A stretch of 64,000 nt of DNA from an uncultured Clostridia bacterium (GCA_934454145.1 CAKSFT010000001.1:310001-374000), one strand, 5' to 3'; counted from the stretch's first letter, positions 16,935-26,451 are shown. Made by a program: numbers and translations. The notes: generated from the sequence alone by a model not told the origin.

Positions 16935-18898
16935 TTTTTGTTTCCTTTCAATTTTCCGCCTTCAATTTTCTTTATTCTGTCACGCAGTTCTGCCGCTTTC
17001 TCAAACTCCAGATTTTCTGCCGCAAGCAGCATCTCGTCCCTGAGGTTTGCCACAACAACTCCGATATCCTCATCATTTTGTTCTTCGTCCCCGTCTGCGT
17101 CAACCAAAACGCTTATCGCGCCGCGCACATCTTTGATTACGGTTTTCGGCACGATGCCGTGCTCTTGGTTGAAGCGCTGCTGTATGCCGCGGCGGCGTTC
17201 GGTTTCGTCAATTGCGCGCCGCATCGAGCCGGTGATGTTGTCGGCATACATGATTACAAGCCCCTCAGCATTTCTCGCTGCCCTGCCTATGGTTTGGATA
17301 AGCGACGTTTCACTGCGCAAAAAGCCTTCCTTGTCCGCATCTAAAATCGCGATGAGCGAAACCTCCGGGAGGTCAAGCCCCTCTCTCAAAAGGTTTATTC
17401 CCACCAAAACGTCAAATTCACCAAGGCGCAAATCCCTTATGATTTCTGTCCTCTCAATAGTTTTGATTTCAGAGTGCATATAGCGCACCTTTATGCCCAC
17501 ATTTGAAAGATAATCGGTCAAATCCTCTGCCATCTTTTTTGTGAGCGTTGTGACAAGCACTCTTGAGCCTTTTTCCGTCCGCTTGTTTATCTCACCAATC
17601 AGGTCGTCAATCTGATTTTCAATCGGCCGCACTTCAATCTCCGGGTCCAAAAGCCCCGTCGGGCGTATAACCTGTTCCGCCACCACCGCCGAATGCTCAC
17701 GCTCATACTCTGCCGGCGTCGCGCTCGTGAATATAACCTGATTCATGCGTTCTTCAAATTCGTCAAATTTAAGCGGACGGTTGTCATACGCGGACGGCAG
17801 ACGGAATCCGTAACGCACCAGCGAGTCCTTGCGCGCCCTGTCGCCGTTGTACATTCCGCGCACTTGCGAAACCGTCACATGCGACTCGTCTATTATCATC
17901 AAAAAATCATCGGGAAAATAATCAAGCAATGTATACGGTGCACTCCCCGGCGCACGTCCGCTTATTATTCTGGAATAATTTTCAATCCCCTGGCAAAACC
18001 CTATTTCTCTCAGCATCTCCACGTCATAACGCGTCCTCTGCTCAATCCTCTGCGCCTCTATCAGCATGCCGTTGTCCTTAAAGTATTTTACGCGCTCCTC
18101 CATTTCCTCCAGAATGGCGCCGATTGCCGTCTCCATTTTTTCTCCGGTTGTGACATAGTGCGAAGCAGGCGAGATAACCGCATGATTTCTATATCCCACA
18201 ATCTTCCCCGTCAGCACATTGACCTCTGCAATGCGCTCGATTTCATCGCCGAAAAACTCAACCCTTATGGCATTTTCCCCATTATTTGACGGAAAGATTT
18301 CAACCACATCTCCCCTCACGCGGAATTTGTTTCTGACAAAGTTCAGGTCATTTCTCTCATACTGGATTTCCACAAGCTTTTTCAAAAGTTCTTCCCTGTC
18401 CTTCTGCATGCCCACGCGCAGAGAAATCATAAGCTTTTGATAGTCCTCCGGGTCACCCAGGCCATATATGCATGATACACTGGAAATGATTATAACGTCG
18501 CGTCTTTCAAAAAGCGCAAATGTTGCGCTGTGGCGCAGTTTGTCGATTTCATCATTGATTGATGCGTCCTTTTCAATAAATGTGTCTGTCTGCGGAATGT
18601 ATGCCTCGGGCTGATAATAGTCATAATATGACACAAAAAATTCAACCGCATTTTCCGGGAAAAATTCCTTAAATTCACTGTAAAGCTGTGCCGCAAGAGT
18701 TTTGTTATGGGCAAGAATCAGTGTTGGTTTTTCGGTTTTTTCTATAATATTTGCCATGGTAAACGTCTTGCCGGAGCCTGTCACCCCCAGAAGCGTCTGG
18801 AATTTTTCTCCGCGCGCCACCCCCTCCGAAAGCTTTCTTATTGCCTCCGGTTGGTCGCCCTGCGGCTTAAAATCCGAAACAAGTTTAAATATTCCCAT
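16931..18898 (-). CDS. uvrB: Excinuclease ABC subunit B
   Basis: Helicase-like subunit of nucleotide excision repair, 655 residues. Walker A is GVTGSGKT (about residues 38-45), the beta-hairpin region YYDYYQPEAYIP is clear, followed by DESH and the helicase VI motif QTIGRAARN. A C-terminal UVR motif (EMLLAAENLEFEKAAELRD, about 618-640) binds UvrC. It lies 26 nt after coaX. Confidence 0.97.
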   Translation of the reverse strand: MGIFKLVSDFKPQGDQPEAIRKLSEGVARGEKFQTLLGVTGSGKTFTMANIIEKTEKPTLILAHNKTLAAQLYSEFKEFFPENAVEFFVSYYDYYQPEAYIPQTDTFIEKDASINDEIDKLRHSATFALFERRDVIIISSVSCIYGLGDPEDYQKLMISLRVGMQKDREELLKKLVEIQYERNDLNFVRNKFRVRGDVVEIFPSNNGENAIRVEFFGDEIERIAEVNVLTGKIVGYRNHAVISPASHYVTTGEKMETAIGAILEEMEERVKYFKDNGMLIEAQRIEQRTRYDVEMLREIGFCQGIENYSRIISGRAPGSAPYTLLDYFPDDFLMIIDESHVTVSQVRGMYNGDRARKDSLVRYGFRLPSAYDNRPLKFDEFEERMNQVIFTSATPAEYEREHSAVVAEQVIRPTGLLDPEIEVRPIENQIDDLIGEINKRTEKGSRVLVTTLTKKMAEDLTDYLSNVGIKVRYMHSEIKTIERTEIIRDLRLGEFDVLVGINLLREGLDLPEVSLIAILDADKEGFLRSETSLIQTIGRAARNAEGLVIMYADNITGSMRRAIDETERRRGIQQRFNQEHGIVPKTVIKDVRGAISVLVDADGDEEQNDEDIGVVVANLRDEMLLAAENLEFEKAAELRDRIKKIEGGKLKGNKK

Positions 18899-18924
18899 AC
18901 GGTACTTCCTTTCAAAAAGCTGTT

Positions 18925-19692
18925 TTAGTGCATATTTTTCATATATATCAGTCTTAGCCCCTCAAACAAAAGATATTCGGAAACTATTATATCCCGGTCG
19001 CAATACGGGATTATCCTGTCCGTCATTTTCCCCGTTGCCACAACTGTAGTTTTTTCCCCCAGCTCTCTTTCTATTCGTGCAATCAGCCCGTCAATCATGG
19101 CGGCTGTGCCGTATATCAGCCCCGACTGCACCGAATTGACCGTATTCTTCCCGATAATACGCTTTGGAATATCAATACTCACATGCGGCAGCAGCGCCGT
19201 ATTTTTGGAAAAAGCCTCTGACGTCGTGCCGACCCCTGCCGCAATAATCACGCCGCCAAAGCTCTTGTTTTTGTCAATGACCCCCAGCACCGTCGCAGTG
19301 CCCAGGTCGCATATAATGCACGGGCACGGGAACTTATCCGCCGCCGCGACGGCCTCCGCAACCGTGTCCGCCCCCAGCTGTGCCGGGTTATCTATGTTTA
19401 TGTTGATTCCCGACTTGACACCGGGCCCAACGACAAGACACTCTACATTGCACAGCTTTTTGAGGGCACCTTTTATGACATTGGTCAACTCCGGCACGAC
19501 AGAACTGATTATACCCCCGTCAACGCTTTCCGGTGCGATGCCGTAAAGCCTCATAATATTACCGATTTCAACCGCATACTGATCCTGTGACTTCTTGCTG
19601 TCGGTCACTATGTCCGAAACAAAAACCAGCCGTTCCCCTTCATATCCGCCAAAGCTCACATATGAATTGCCTATATCCGTTGTAATCAGCAT
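18925..19692 (-). CDS. coaX: Type III pantothenate kinase
   Basis: Phosphorylates pantothenate, the first step of coenzyme A synthesis. Features are DIGNSYV near the N-terminus (phosphate loop), CDLGTATV (about residues 125-132), and GGVIIAAGVGTTSEA. ATG 19692 with GAGGA 8 nt upstream gives 255 residues, the usual length; the frame extends to 19707. It is the first gene of the uvr operon. The pairing of CoA synthesis with DNA repair is probably incidental. Confidence 0.93.
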   Translation of the reverse strand: MLITTDIGNSYVSFGGYEGERLVFVSDIVTDSKKSQDQYAVEIGNIMRLYGIAPESVDGGIISSVVPELTNVIKGALKKLCNVECLVVGPGVKSGININIDNPAQLGADTVAEAVAAADKFPCPCIICDLGTATVLGVIDKNKSFGGVIIAAGVGTTSEAFSKNTALLPHVSIDIPKRIIGKNTVNSVQSGLIYGTAAMIDGLIARIERELGEKTTVVATGKMTDRIIPYCDRDIIVSEYLLFEGLRLIYMKNMH

Positions 19693-19728
19693 GACAAAAT
19701 TCCTCATCTTTCAAAATCTTTTTATATA

Positions 19729-19757
19729 ATTTTATACCATTCCTCAAAAAAAGTCAA
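19729..19757 (-). promoter_or_regulatory. Promoter of coaX-uvrB-uvrA-amylase
   Basis: Minus-strand TTGACT (19757-19752), a 17-nt spacer, and TAAAAT (19734-19729). The start site would be about 30 nt before coaX. An SOS-like box lies 9 nt upstream of the -35. Confidence 0.7.
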
Positions 19758-19760
19758 GAG

Positions 19761-19787
19761 AAAAAGCGAACAAACGTCCGCTTTTTT
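19761..19787 (-). terminator. Terminator after the SGNH hydrolase gene
   Basis: On the minus strand, AAAAAAGCG pairs with CGCTTTTT around a 10-nt loop, then a T-rich stretch. The GC part is short, so efficiency may be modest. The loop contains the SOS-like box. Confidence 0.6.
19767..19780. promoter_or_regulatory. SOS-like (LexA/DinR) box upstream of the uvr operon
   Basis: CGAACAAACGTCCG differs from the Gram-positive dyad CGAAC-N4-GTTCG at one position. It lies just upstream of the promoter for uvrB and uvrA, which are SOS genes in Bacillus. It also forms the loop of a terminator, so the likeness may be partly structural. Confidence 0.5.
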
Positions 19788-19793
19788 GTACTA

Positions 19794-20429
19794 TCAAAAA
19801 TTGTTCAAAAAACCTTTAATCCTCGAATAGATAATTTCATGCCCGGCGTCATTCGGGTGCAGACCGTCGGGGCAATATTTTTCCTTCATGACAGGCACAT
19901 CGGGCTGGATTCCGCCCATTGTGTACAGATCAAGCACCGGCAGTGAATAATACTTTGCCACTTCTTTTATGATGTCCGCATACTGCGAAAGGGTCTTTCC
20001 GTTTGACTTGTTCGGCACAAAGTCATCACATCTGTGCAGCGGCGTCATGAAAACAATAAGCGCCTCGGGGTATTTTTCCAAAAGTCCCCTCATCAGATAA
20101 TGGCATGCACCATAAAATGTATCCGGATTCCTCGCCTCAAAAGTGCCGACCGGCGCATTCCCGTGGCCATAATCATTTGTACCGCCGAATACAACAATAA
20201 TGTCAGCATCATCTGCCATATCTTCATATCTCACGCAAAAGGACGGCGCAAAATTATCCTCACCCATCTGATTTGCAATCCTTGTACCGCCTATGCCATA
20301 ATTTCTTGCCTCAAGCAGACCTTCTCTTTCTTTCAAAAGATTCAGATAAATTTTTTCTTCTCCGCTTGTCCCGTGTCCTTCCGTTATGCTGTCGCCCAAA
20401 AAATTGATTTTCTTACCCTTTAACTCCAT
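19794..20429 (-). CDS. SGNH/GDSL-type esterase or lipase
   Basis: A 211-residue SGNH hydrolase. Block I is GDSITEG with the catalytic Ser (about residue 14), block III is GGTNDYG, and block V is DGLHPNDAGH with Asp and His. There is no signal peptide. The substrate, an ester of a lipid or acetylated sugar, cannot be told. The ATG overlaps the tmk stop (TGATG), so translation is likely coupled. It is the last gene of the parE operon. Confidence 0.88.
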   Translation of the reverse strand: MELKGKKINFLGDSITEGHGTSGEEKIYLNLLKEREGLLEARNYGIGGTRIANQMGEDNFAPSFCVRYEDMADDADIIVVFGGTNDYGHGNAPVGTFEARNPDTFYGACHYLMRGLLEKYPEALIVFMTPLHRCDDFVPNKSNGKTLSQYADIIKEVAKYYSLPVLDLYTMGGIQPDVPVMKEKYCPDGLHPNDAGHEIIYSRIKGFLNNF

Positions 20430-21109
20430 CACTGTACATCTCCTGTTATATTTTTTACGATTTTATATAATTCATCATTTATTTCTTCAATCGTGCGTAC
20501 TTCACCGCTGCGGACACATGATATCTTCTGCCAGTTATACTTTTCCGCGACAAAACATGCATTTTCATAGCTTTTCAAAAGATAGTCATAATCTCTTTCA
20601 TGTATATCCTTTTCGCCGGTTCCCGAAAATTTGTTGTCCCTGTCCTTCATCAGCTTTGCCCCGTATTCCGGCGGCATGTCCAGGAAAACAGTCACATCAG
20701 GCCTCGGCAAGCCGTAAATTTCATATTCAAGGCTGTCCAGCCAATCAAGAAATTCTGCTTTTTGCACACCCTCCAGCTTGCTTGCCTGATGAATCATATT
20801 TGACGAAACATATCTGTCCGCAATTATAACCGCCCCATCGTTATAGTCCTTTCCCCAATCGGTGCGGAAGGTTGCAAACCTGTCTGCGGCAAAAAAGCTC
20901 GACGCGGCATATGCGCTTACGTCCCCGGGGGTTTTGCCGAACTCACCCGAAAGATACATCTTGACCAATGCCGACGACGGCTTGTCATATGCCGGGAAAG
21001 ACACCTTGCGCACATATATGCCCTCATTCTTCAATTTTTCATACAAAAGCTCGGCATGGGTCTGTTTCCCGCTTGCGTCCACACCGTCTATAGCAATAAG
21101 TCTGCCCAA
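20429..21109 (-). CDS. tmk: Thymidylate kinase
   Basis: Phosphorylates dTMP to dTDP. The P-loop is IDGVDASGKQTH (residues 7-18), with the DR motif in IIADRYVSSN (about residue 100). 226 residues, slightly long for the family. It follows tagA by 5 nt and overlaps the SGNH gene. DNA-precursor synthesis sits next to topoisomerase IV genes here. Confidence 0.92.
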   Translation of the reverse strand: MGRLIAIDGVDASGKQTHAELLYEKLKNEGIYVRKVSFPAYDKPSSALVKMYLSGEFGKTPGDVSAYAASSFFAADRFATFRTDWGKDYNDGAVIIADRYVSSNMIHQASKLEGVQKAEFLDWLDSLEYEIYGLPRPDVTVFLDMPPEYGAKLMKDRDNKFSGTGEKDIHERDYDYLLKSYENACFVAEKYNWQKISCVRSGEVRTIEEINDELYKIVKNITGDVQ

Positions 21110-21114
21110 AAAAA

Positions 21115-21864
21115 TCAGTCCTCATCTTCTTTATTTTTATAGCGCTTTCCCTTAAAGAACACAGTCAGTGCAAATTTTGGCAATGCCAACATCCTGACAA
21201 AGCGCGACGGCTGTTTCAGCAAGCGGTAAAGCCATTCCAGCCCCATATTGCACCACTTTTCCGGCGCACGTTCCGCAACGCCCGCCAAAACGTCGATACT
21301 TCCGCCCACGCCCATAAGCACACGGGCGTTTAGTTTATACATATTTTTATTTATCCACTTTTCCTGTGCCGGTGCGCCCAGGCATACAAATACAATGTCC
21401 GCGCCCGATTCATTTATGTCCTCAATCACGCCGTCCAGTTCATCATCACCGAAATATCCGTCATGAGTGCCCACAATGCGTATAAAAGGATATTTTTTAT
21501 CCAGATTTTCCTTTGCCTTCTCCGCGACACCCGGCTTTCCGCCCAAGAGGTACAGTGCATGTCCGCTCTGTGCGATATAGCGTATAACTCCGCATGCGAC
21601 GTCATACCCTGCGGCACGCTCTTCAATTGGGTTTTTCAGTATTTTCGAGGCATACACAACCCCGATTCCGTCAGCCGTCAGCATATCCGCACTGTTCAGG
21701 ATATCCCTGAATTCTTCGTCCTTATAGGCAAGCATGATTATTTCCGAATTTGGCGTATACACCGCGTGCGGTGCGCTCTCCGACAGCATTGCAACAATCC
21801 GCTCCACCGCCTCGGAAACATTCACCTTGTCGACCAAAACGCCCAAAATGTCTACCTTTTCCAT
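21115..21864 (-). CDS. tagA: WecG/TagA/CpsF family glycosyltransferase
   Basis: Transfers a sugar, typically N-acetylmannosamine, to undecaprenyl-diphosphate-GlcNAc in teichoic acid or other cell-wall polymer synthesis. The family signature is clear: VYTPNSEIIMLA, LTADGIGVVYASK, LLGGKPGVAEKA, FVCLGAPAQEKWI, and GVGGSIDVLAG with RAPEKW. GGGAGG precedes ATG 21864; the frame extends to 21885. 249 residues. It is isolated from other wall genes, so the polymer is not defined. Confidence 0.88.
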   Translation of the reverse strand: MEKVDILGVLVDKVNVSEAVERIVAMLSESAPHAVYTPNSEIIMLAYKDEEFRDILNSADMLTADGIGVVYASKILKNPIEERAAGYDVACGVIRYIAQSGHALYLLGGKPGVAEKAKENLDKKYPFIRIVGTHDGYFGDDELDGVIEDINESGADIVFVCLGAPAQEKWINKNMYKLNARVLMGVGGSIDVLAGVAERAPEKWCNMGLEWLYRLLKQPSRFVRMLALPKFALTVFFKGKRYKNKEDED

Positions 21865-21881
21865 AAATCTCCTCCCATACA

Positions 21882-24104
21882 TCAATCTTCAAAGAGTGAC
21901 AACTGGCGGTTTTCGGTATCTTCCTTTTTCAGAAAACTGCCCACCGCCGGGATATTTTTCGTAGTATAGTATTTCAGATTTTCGATTCCGCTTTCCTCTG
22001 CCGACACAACACGCACCATCTTTGCTCCCTTTTTGGTAAGTTTCATGACCTGCACACCCTGTGTTGATTTTGTGGACTTTATCGGTATCTTTTCGGTGTC
22101 CACCGAGAGAACCTTGTTGTTATCGGCATAGCACACTATACCCCTGTCCTCTCCCAGCCACATTATGCCGCATGCCTCCGCCTTGTCGGAATATGCACCT
22201 ATGAGCTTTTTCCTGTTGGTCTTTGTGGCATATGCCTCAAGTCCCACCTTTGCAATTTTACCGTTTACAAAAGAGAAAAGCATAAAACCCTTATAATCGG
22301 TTGTCACTACAGTATATAATATTTTCTCGCCGTTGTCAAGCCCGAGTATACCCGGCATATATTCGCCCATTGCGGTCACTTTGCAGTCGTTCATTTCATA
22401 TGTTTTCATTTTGTAGACAATATTTTTGTTTGTGAAGAACAACAAATCACTCTTGTTTGTCGTTTCTATTGCCTGCACAATTTTGTCGTCCTCTTTCAGC
22501 TTGTGCTCATTTGTCGTAAACCTCAGCGAGTTTGCCGAAACCTTCTTGACATAGCCCTCCGCCGTCACAAAGATTGTGAGAGTATAATCCTCAATATAAT
22601 TGTTTTCCTCATACACTTCAATTTCATCATCGGGAATAAGCTCTGTTTTCCTCTCTATGCCGTATTTTTTTGCAATTGCCAGAAGCTGTTTTTCGATAAG
22701 CTTTTTGACTTTTTTGTCGCTTTCCAATGTTGCGGTTAGGTCGTCGATTTCTTCAATCAGCTTTTCGATTTCCGCAGTCCTGTTCAATATATACTGTTTG
22801 TTCAAATATCTCAGCTTTATTTCCGCGACATACTCCGCCTGCACCTTGTCTATGTCAAACCCCGACATAAGATTCGGCACAACGTCCTCCTCCAGTTCTG
22901 TATGTCTGATGATTGATATTGCCTTGTCAATGTCCATCAATATTTTTTTAAGCCCCGTCAGGAGGTGCAGTTTTTCGCTTTTCTTGTCAATGTCATATTT
23001 CAGCCCGTTCTTTATACACCCCATTCTGAACTTTACCCATTCCAGCAAAATTTGGCGCACACCCAAAACCATCGGCGTGTTTTTTATGAGTACGTTGAAA
23101 TTGCAGCTGAAACTGTCCTCAAGCGGCGTCAGCTTAAAAAGCTTCAGCATAAGCGCATCAGGGTCTGTTCCGCGTTTCAAATCAATGGTAATTTTAAAAC
23201 CGTCCAACCCCGTTTCGTCTCTTGCGTCGGAAATCTCTTTCAGCTTGTTTGCTTTTATAAGTTCCATAATCTTGCCGATTATGGCTTCACTTGTTGTTGT
23301 ATACGGGATTTGCGTGACGTCGATGCAATTGTTCTTGGGGTCATAATTGTACACTGCCCTCAGCTTAAACGAGCCTTTTCCCGTCCTGTAAATTTCGTCC
23401 ATCTGTTCTTTTTTGTACAAAAGACGTGCGCCCATCGAAAAATCGGGCGCCGGCATGATTTCCGATATGTCCGCGTCTTCGTCGTGCATGACGGCGATTG
23501 CCGCCTCGCACACCTCCCTCAGGTTAAACGAGCATATGTTGCTTGCCATGCCGACCGCAATCCCCTGGTTTGGGTTCACCAGAATATTCGGGAACGCTAC
23601 CGGCAAAAGCACCGGCTCTTTCAGTTCCCCGTCATAGTTGTCCACAAATTCAACCGTGTTTTTGTTTATGTCCCCAAAAAGCTCGCTGCATATCGGGTCC
23701 AGCCGCACCTCGGTATATCTCGACGCCGCATATGCCATGTCACGTGAATATTGCTTACCAAAGTTTCCCTGGGATTCAACCAAAGGGTGCAAAAGCGCCT
23801 CGTTTCCGCGGGTCAGACGCACCATGGTTTCATAAATCGCGGCGTCGCCGTGGGGGTTCAGTTTCATTGTCTGTCCCACAACATTTGCCGATTTTGTCAG
23901 TTTTCCCCCGAGAAGTCCCATTTTGTACATGGTATACAAAAGCTTTCTGTGCGCAGGCTTCAGCCCGTCAATCTCGGGAATGGCGCGTGAAATAATGACG
24001 CTCATCGTATAGGGCATATAATTTGTTTCGAGGGTTTCGCATATCGGCTGTTCCGCAACCGGCGCCGACACAATGACCTCGGGTTCTTTCTTCTTCTTTG
24101 CCAT
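21882..24104 (-). CDS. parC: DNA topoisomerase IV subunit A (GyrA/ParC family)
   Basis: DNA breakage-reunion subunit. GLKPAHRKLLYTM near residue 45 and AASRYTEVRL near residue 125, with the catalytic Tyr, define the active site; GNFGKQYSRDMAYAA precedes it. A coiled coil (about 370-470) and a shortened C-terminal domain follow; 740 residues is below GyrA's usual 800-850 and no GyrA-box is seen, which favours the ParC type. The parE gene lies 95 nt upstream with a palindromic repeat in the gap. A gyrase role cannot be excluded without seeing the organism's other pair. Confidence 0.9.
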   Translation of the reverse strand: MAKKKKEPEVIVSAPVAEQPICETLETNYMPYTMSVIISRAIPEIDGLKPAHRKLLYTMYKMGLLGGKLTKSANVVGQTMKLNPHGDAAIYETMVRLTRGNEALLHPLVESQGNFGKQYSRDMAYAASRYTEVRLDPICSELFGDINKNTVEFVDNYDGELKEPVLLPVAFPNILVNPNQGIAVGMASNICSFNLREVCEAAIAVMHDEDADISEIMPAPDFSMGARLLYKKEQMDEIYRTGKGSFKLRAVYNYDPKNNCIDVTQIPYTTTSEAIIGKIMELIKANKLKEISDARDETGLDGFKITIDLKRGTDPDALMLKLFKLTPLEDSFSCNFNVLIKNTPMVLGVRQILLEWVKFRMGCIKNGLKYDIDKKSEKLHLLTGLKKILMDIDKAISIIRHTELEEDVVPNLMSGFDIDKVQAEYVAEIKLRYLNKQYILNRTAEIEKLIEEIDDLTATLESDKKVKKLIEKQLLAIAKKYGIERKTELIPDDEIEVYEENNYIEDYTLTIFVTAEGYVKKVSANSLRFTTNEHKLKEDDKIVQAIETTNKSDLLFFTNKNIVYKMKTYEMNDCKVTAMGEYMPGILGLDNGEKILYTVVTTDYKGFMLFSFVNGKIAKVGLEAYATKTNRKKLIGAYSDKAEACGIMWLGEDRGIVCYADNNKVLSVDTEKIPIKSTKSTQGVQVMKLTKKGAKMVRVVSAEESGIENLKYYTTKNIPAVGSFLKKEDTENRQLSLFED

Positions 24105-24133
24105 ATCCTTGTTTTCTCCTTAAAATATAATAT

Positions 24134-24167
24134 AGGCAATTGTAAAATGCAGATTCTGCAATTACCT
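24134..24167. repeat. 34-bp dispersed palindrome, copy 2
   Basis: It reads from AGGCAATTGTAAAATG through to GCAATTACCT, an imperfect palindrome of the same family as copy 1. It lies between parE and parC, where it would be transcribed as a hairpin. Confidence 0.8.
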
Positions 24168-24198
24168 TGCGCATCTTTGCCGGACAAAAACACCCGGC

Positions 24199-26217
24199 TC
24201 AGCTCAAATCAAGCATTTCCATATAAAGACTGCCGTTTTGCGCAATATGCTCTTTTCTGCCTGCGATGTTGTCCCCCAGCAGAATGTCGAAAAGCTGTGC
24301 CGTCTTTTCCACATTGTCGGGCATGACTCTTATAAGTCTTCTCGTTGCCGGGTGCATGGTGGTCAGGCTCATCATGTCCGGCTGGTTTTCGCCCAGCCCC
24401 TTGCTGCGCTTGATGTCAAAGTCGTCATTGTCCTTGGAAAGCCCGTCCTCTGCCAGTTTTTTCAGGATTTCCTCTTTTTCTCCGTCAGTGTAGGCAAAAA
24501 GCTTTTCGCCCTTTCGCTTTGTTTTTGTGATGCTTAATTCATAAAGCGGAGATTCGGCGATATAAACCTTTCCCATATCAATCAATGTCGGCATAAGCCT
24601 GTAAATCATCGTAAGCACAAGCGCCCTTATCTGAAAGCCGTCGACATCGGCATCTGTGCAGATTATCACCTTGTCCCAGCGCAGATTGTCTATGTTGAAG
24701 GTGTCCAGGTCTTTGTTGTGCTTTGTCTTTATCTCTATCCCGCAGCCCAGCACACGCACCAAATCAAGAATGATATCGCTTTTAAATATCTTTGCATAAT
24801 CGGCTTTGAGGCAATTGAGGATTTTGCCCCTGACGGGCATAATTGCCTGGAAGGACGGGTCGCGCGCAAGCTTGCACGAGCCCAAAGCCGAGTCACCCTC
24901 CACTATATATATCTCGCGTATGCTCTTGTCCTTGCTCCGGCAGTCCACAAATTTTTCCACCCTGTTTGTCACGTCCATAGAGCCTGTGAGCTTTTTCTTG
25001 ACATCACTTCTTATTTTTTCCGCATTCTCGCGTGAGCGTTTGTTTACAAGCACCTGGTTTGCAATCTTTTCGGCATCGGTCTTGTTTTCGATAAAATATA
25101 CTTCCAGCTGATGGCGCAGAAATTCCGTCATTGCCTCTTGGATAAATTTGTTGTTTATCGCCTTTTTGGTCTGATTTTCATAACTTGTCTGGGTTGAAAA
25201 CGAATTTATCACAAGCACAAGACAGTCGGCAACGTCATTAAAGGTTATCTTTGATTCGTTTTTGTTGTATTTGCCGTTATCCTTTATATATCTGTCGATG
25301 GCATAGACAAATGCGTTTTTCACCGCCTTATCGGGCGAACCGCCGTGCTCCAGCCAGCTTGAATTGTGATAATATTCAAGCAGATTCACGGTCTGTGAAA
25401 AACAAAATGCAATCTGCATCTTGACTTTATACTCGGGCTTATCCTCCCTGTCACGTCCCTTTCTCTCGGCGTTCCATACCTCCACCGTGGTGAAACTGTT
25501 TTCTCCCACCTTGTCCCTGAGATAATCCACAATGCCGTCGGCATAATAATATTCGTACATCTCCATGCCTTCGTCCGTTTCGTTGTAGAAAACAAACTTG
25601 AGCCCGGCATTGGTCATCGCCTGTTTTTCCAGGGTATCCTTAAAAAATTCCACAGGTATGTTTATGTCGGTGAAAACCTCTCTGTCCGGTTTCCACCGTA
25701 TCGTAGAGCCTGTCTGCGCACTTCTTGTCGGTTCTTTTTTCAGCCCCCCGATATTCTGCCCTTTTTCAAAGTGAAGTGTATATTTTGTCTTTGCGCTCAC
25801 CACCGTGACGTCCATATATTCCGAGCTGTACTGCGTTGCACAGGCGCCCAGCCCGTTCAGCCCAAGGCTGTACTCATATGCACCGCCGTCGTTGTTGTTG
25901 TATTTTCCCCCGGCATAAAGCTCACAAAACACCAGCTCCCAGTTGAAGCGTTTTTCCGTTTCGTTATAGTCCAGCGGTATCCCCCTGCCGTGGTCCGCCA
26001 CTTCAACAGAGCCATCGGCAAATCTTGTTATTTCAATGACATTTCCGTATCCTTCGCGTGCCTCGTCAATCGAGTTTGACAAAATTTCAAAAAACGAATG
26101 GCAGCAGCCCTCCAGCCCGTCAGACCCAAAGATAACGGCAGGACGTTTTCTCACCCTGTCCGCACCCTTCAAAAGCGATATGCTGTCTTGTCCGTATTCT
26201 TCCTTTTTCTTTGCCAT
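24199..26217 (-). CDS. parE: DNA topoisomerase IV subunit B (GyrB/ParE family)
   Basis: ATPase subunit, 672 residues. The GHKL fold has EILSNSIDEA (Asn for Mg) and DHGRGIPLD, then GLNGLGA. The TOPRIM domain has EGDSALGSCK and CTDADVDGFQIRAL, and a QPDMM-type segment occurs near the C-terminus. It lacks the long insert of some GyrB. It is first in the operon parE-parC-tagA-tmk-SGNH, read from a consensus promoter. Confidence 0.92.
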   Translation of the reverse strand: MAKKKEEYGQDSISLLKGADRVRKRPAVIFGSDGLEGCCHSFFEILSNSIDEAREGYGNVIEITRFADGSVEVADHGRGIPLDYNETEKRFNWELVFCELYAGGKYNNNDGGAYEYSLGLNGLGACATQYSSEYMDVTVVSAKTKYTLHFEKGQNIGGLKKEPTRSAQTGSTIRWKPDREVFTDINIPVEFFKDTLEKQAMTNAGLKFVFYNETDEGMEMYEYYYADGIVDYLRDKVGENSFTTVEVWNAERKGRDREDKPEYKVKMQIAFCFSQTVNLLEYYHNSSWLEHGGSPDKAVKNAFVYAIDRYIKDNGKYNKNESKITFNDVADCLVLVINSFSTQTSYENQTKKAINNKFIQEAMTEFLRHQLEVYFIENKTDAEKIANQVLVNKRSRENAEKIRSDVKKKLTGSMDVTNRVEKFVDCRSKDKSIREIYIVEGDSALGSCKLARDPSFQAIMPVRGKILNCLKADYAKIFKSDIILDLVRVLGCGIEIKTKHNKDLDTFNIDNLRWDKVIICTDADVDGFQIRALVLTMIYRLMPTLIDMGKVYIAESPLYELSITKTKRKGEKLFAYTDGEKEEILKKLAEDGLSKDNDDFDIKRSKGLGENQPDMMSLTTMHPATRRLIRVMPDNVEKTAQLFDILLGDNIAGRKEHIAQNGSLYMEMLDLS

Positions 26218-26255
26218 ATTTTTTACCTCTCCAACAATTTATATCAGGTTTTATT

Positions 26256-26271
26256 TGCCAACATATTGGCA
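26256..26271. promoter_or_regulatory. 16-bp perfect dyad in the parE leader
   Basis: TGCCAA-CATA-TTGGCA is a perfect inverted repeat just downstream of the parE promoter and 38 nt before the start codon. It could be an operator or a small stem in the mRNA. I cannot name a regulator. Confidence 0.4.
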
Positions 26272-26294
26272 TCAAACCAAAGTTTCCTTATTAT

Positions 26295-26323
26295 ATTATA
26301 CTATATCTGTACATTTTTGTCAA
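26295..26323 (-). promoter_or_regulatory. Consensus promoter of the parE operon
   Basis: Minus-strand TTGACA (26323-26318), a 17-nt spacer, and TATAAT (26300-26295). Both boxes are perfect, so strong housekeeping transcription is expected. Confidence 0.88.
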
Positions 26324-26391
26324 ATTTTCTTTTCTTTTGATGTTTTTTTGCTGAAATTAGGATAATTTATACTTTCATGCATAAATTTCTA

Positions 26392-26420
26392 TTGTTTTTA
26401 TTTATCTTTTATGATATACT
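26392..26420 (+). promoter_or_regulatory. Promoter of the YkgJ-like / VanW unit
   Basis: TTGTTT (26392-26397), 17 nt, TATACT (26415-26420). The start site would be near 26427, just before a 13-bp dyad. The -35 is weak. Confidence 0.6.
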
Positions 26421-26438
26421 AAGAATATAATATTTATA

Positions 26439-26451
26439 ACCGTGCCACGGT
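26439..26451. promoter_or_regulatory. 13-bp dyad at the start of the 26493 transcript
   Basis: ACCGTG-C-CACGGT is a perfect dyad placed about +12 to +24 from the predicted start site. The placement fits a repressor operator, but no regulator is encoded beside it. Confidence 0.4.
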
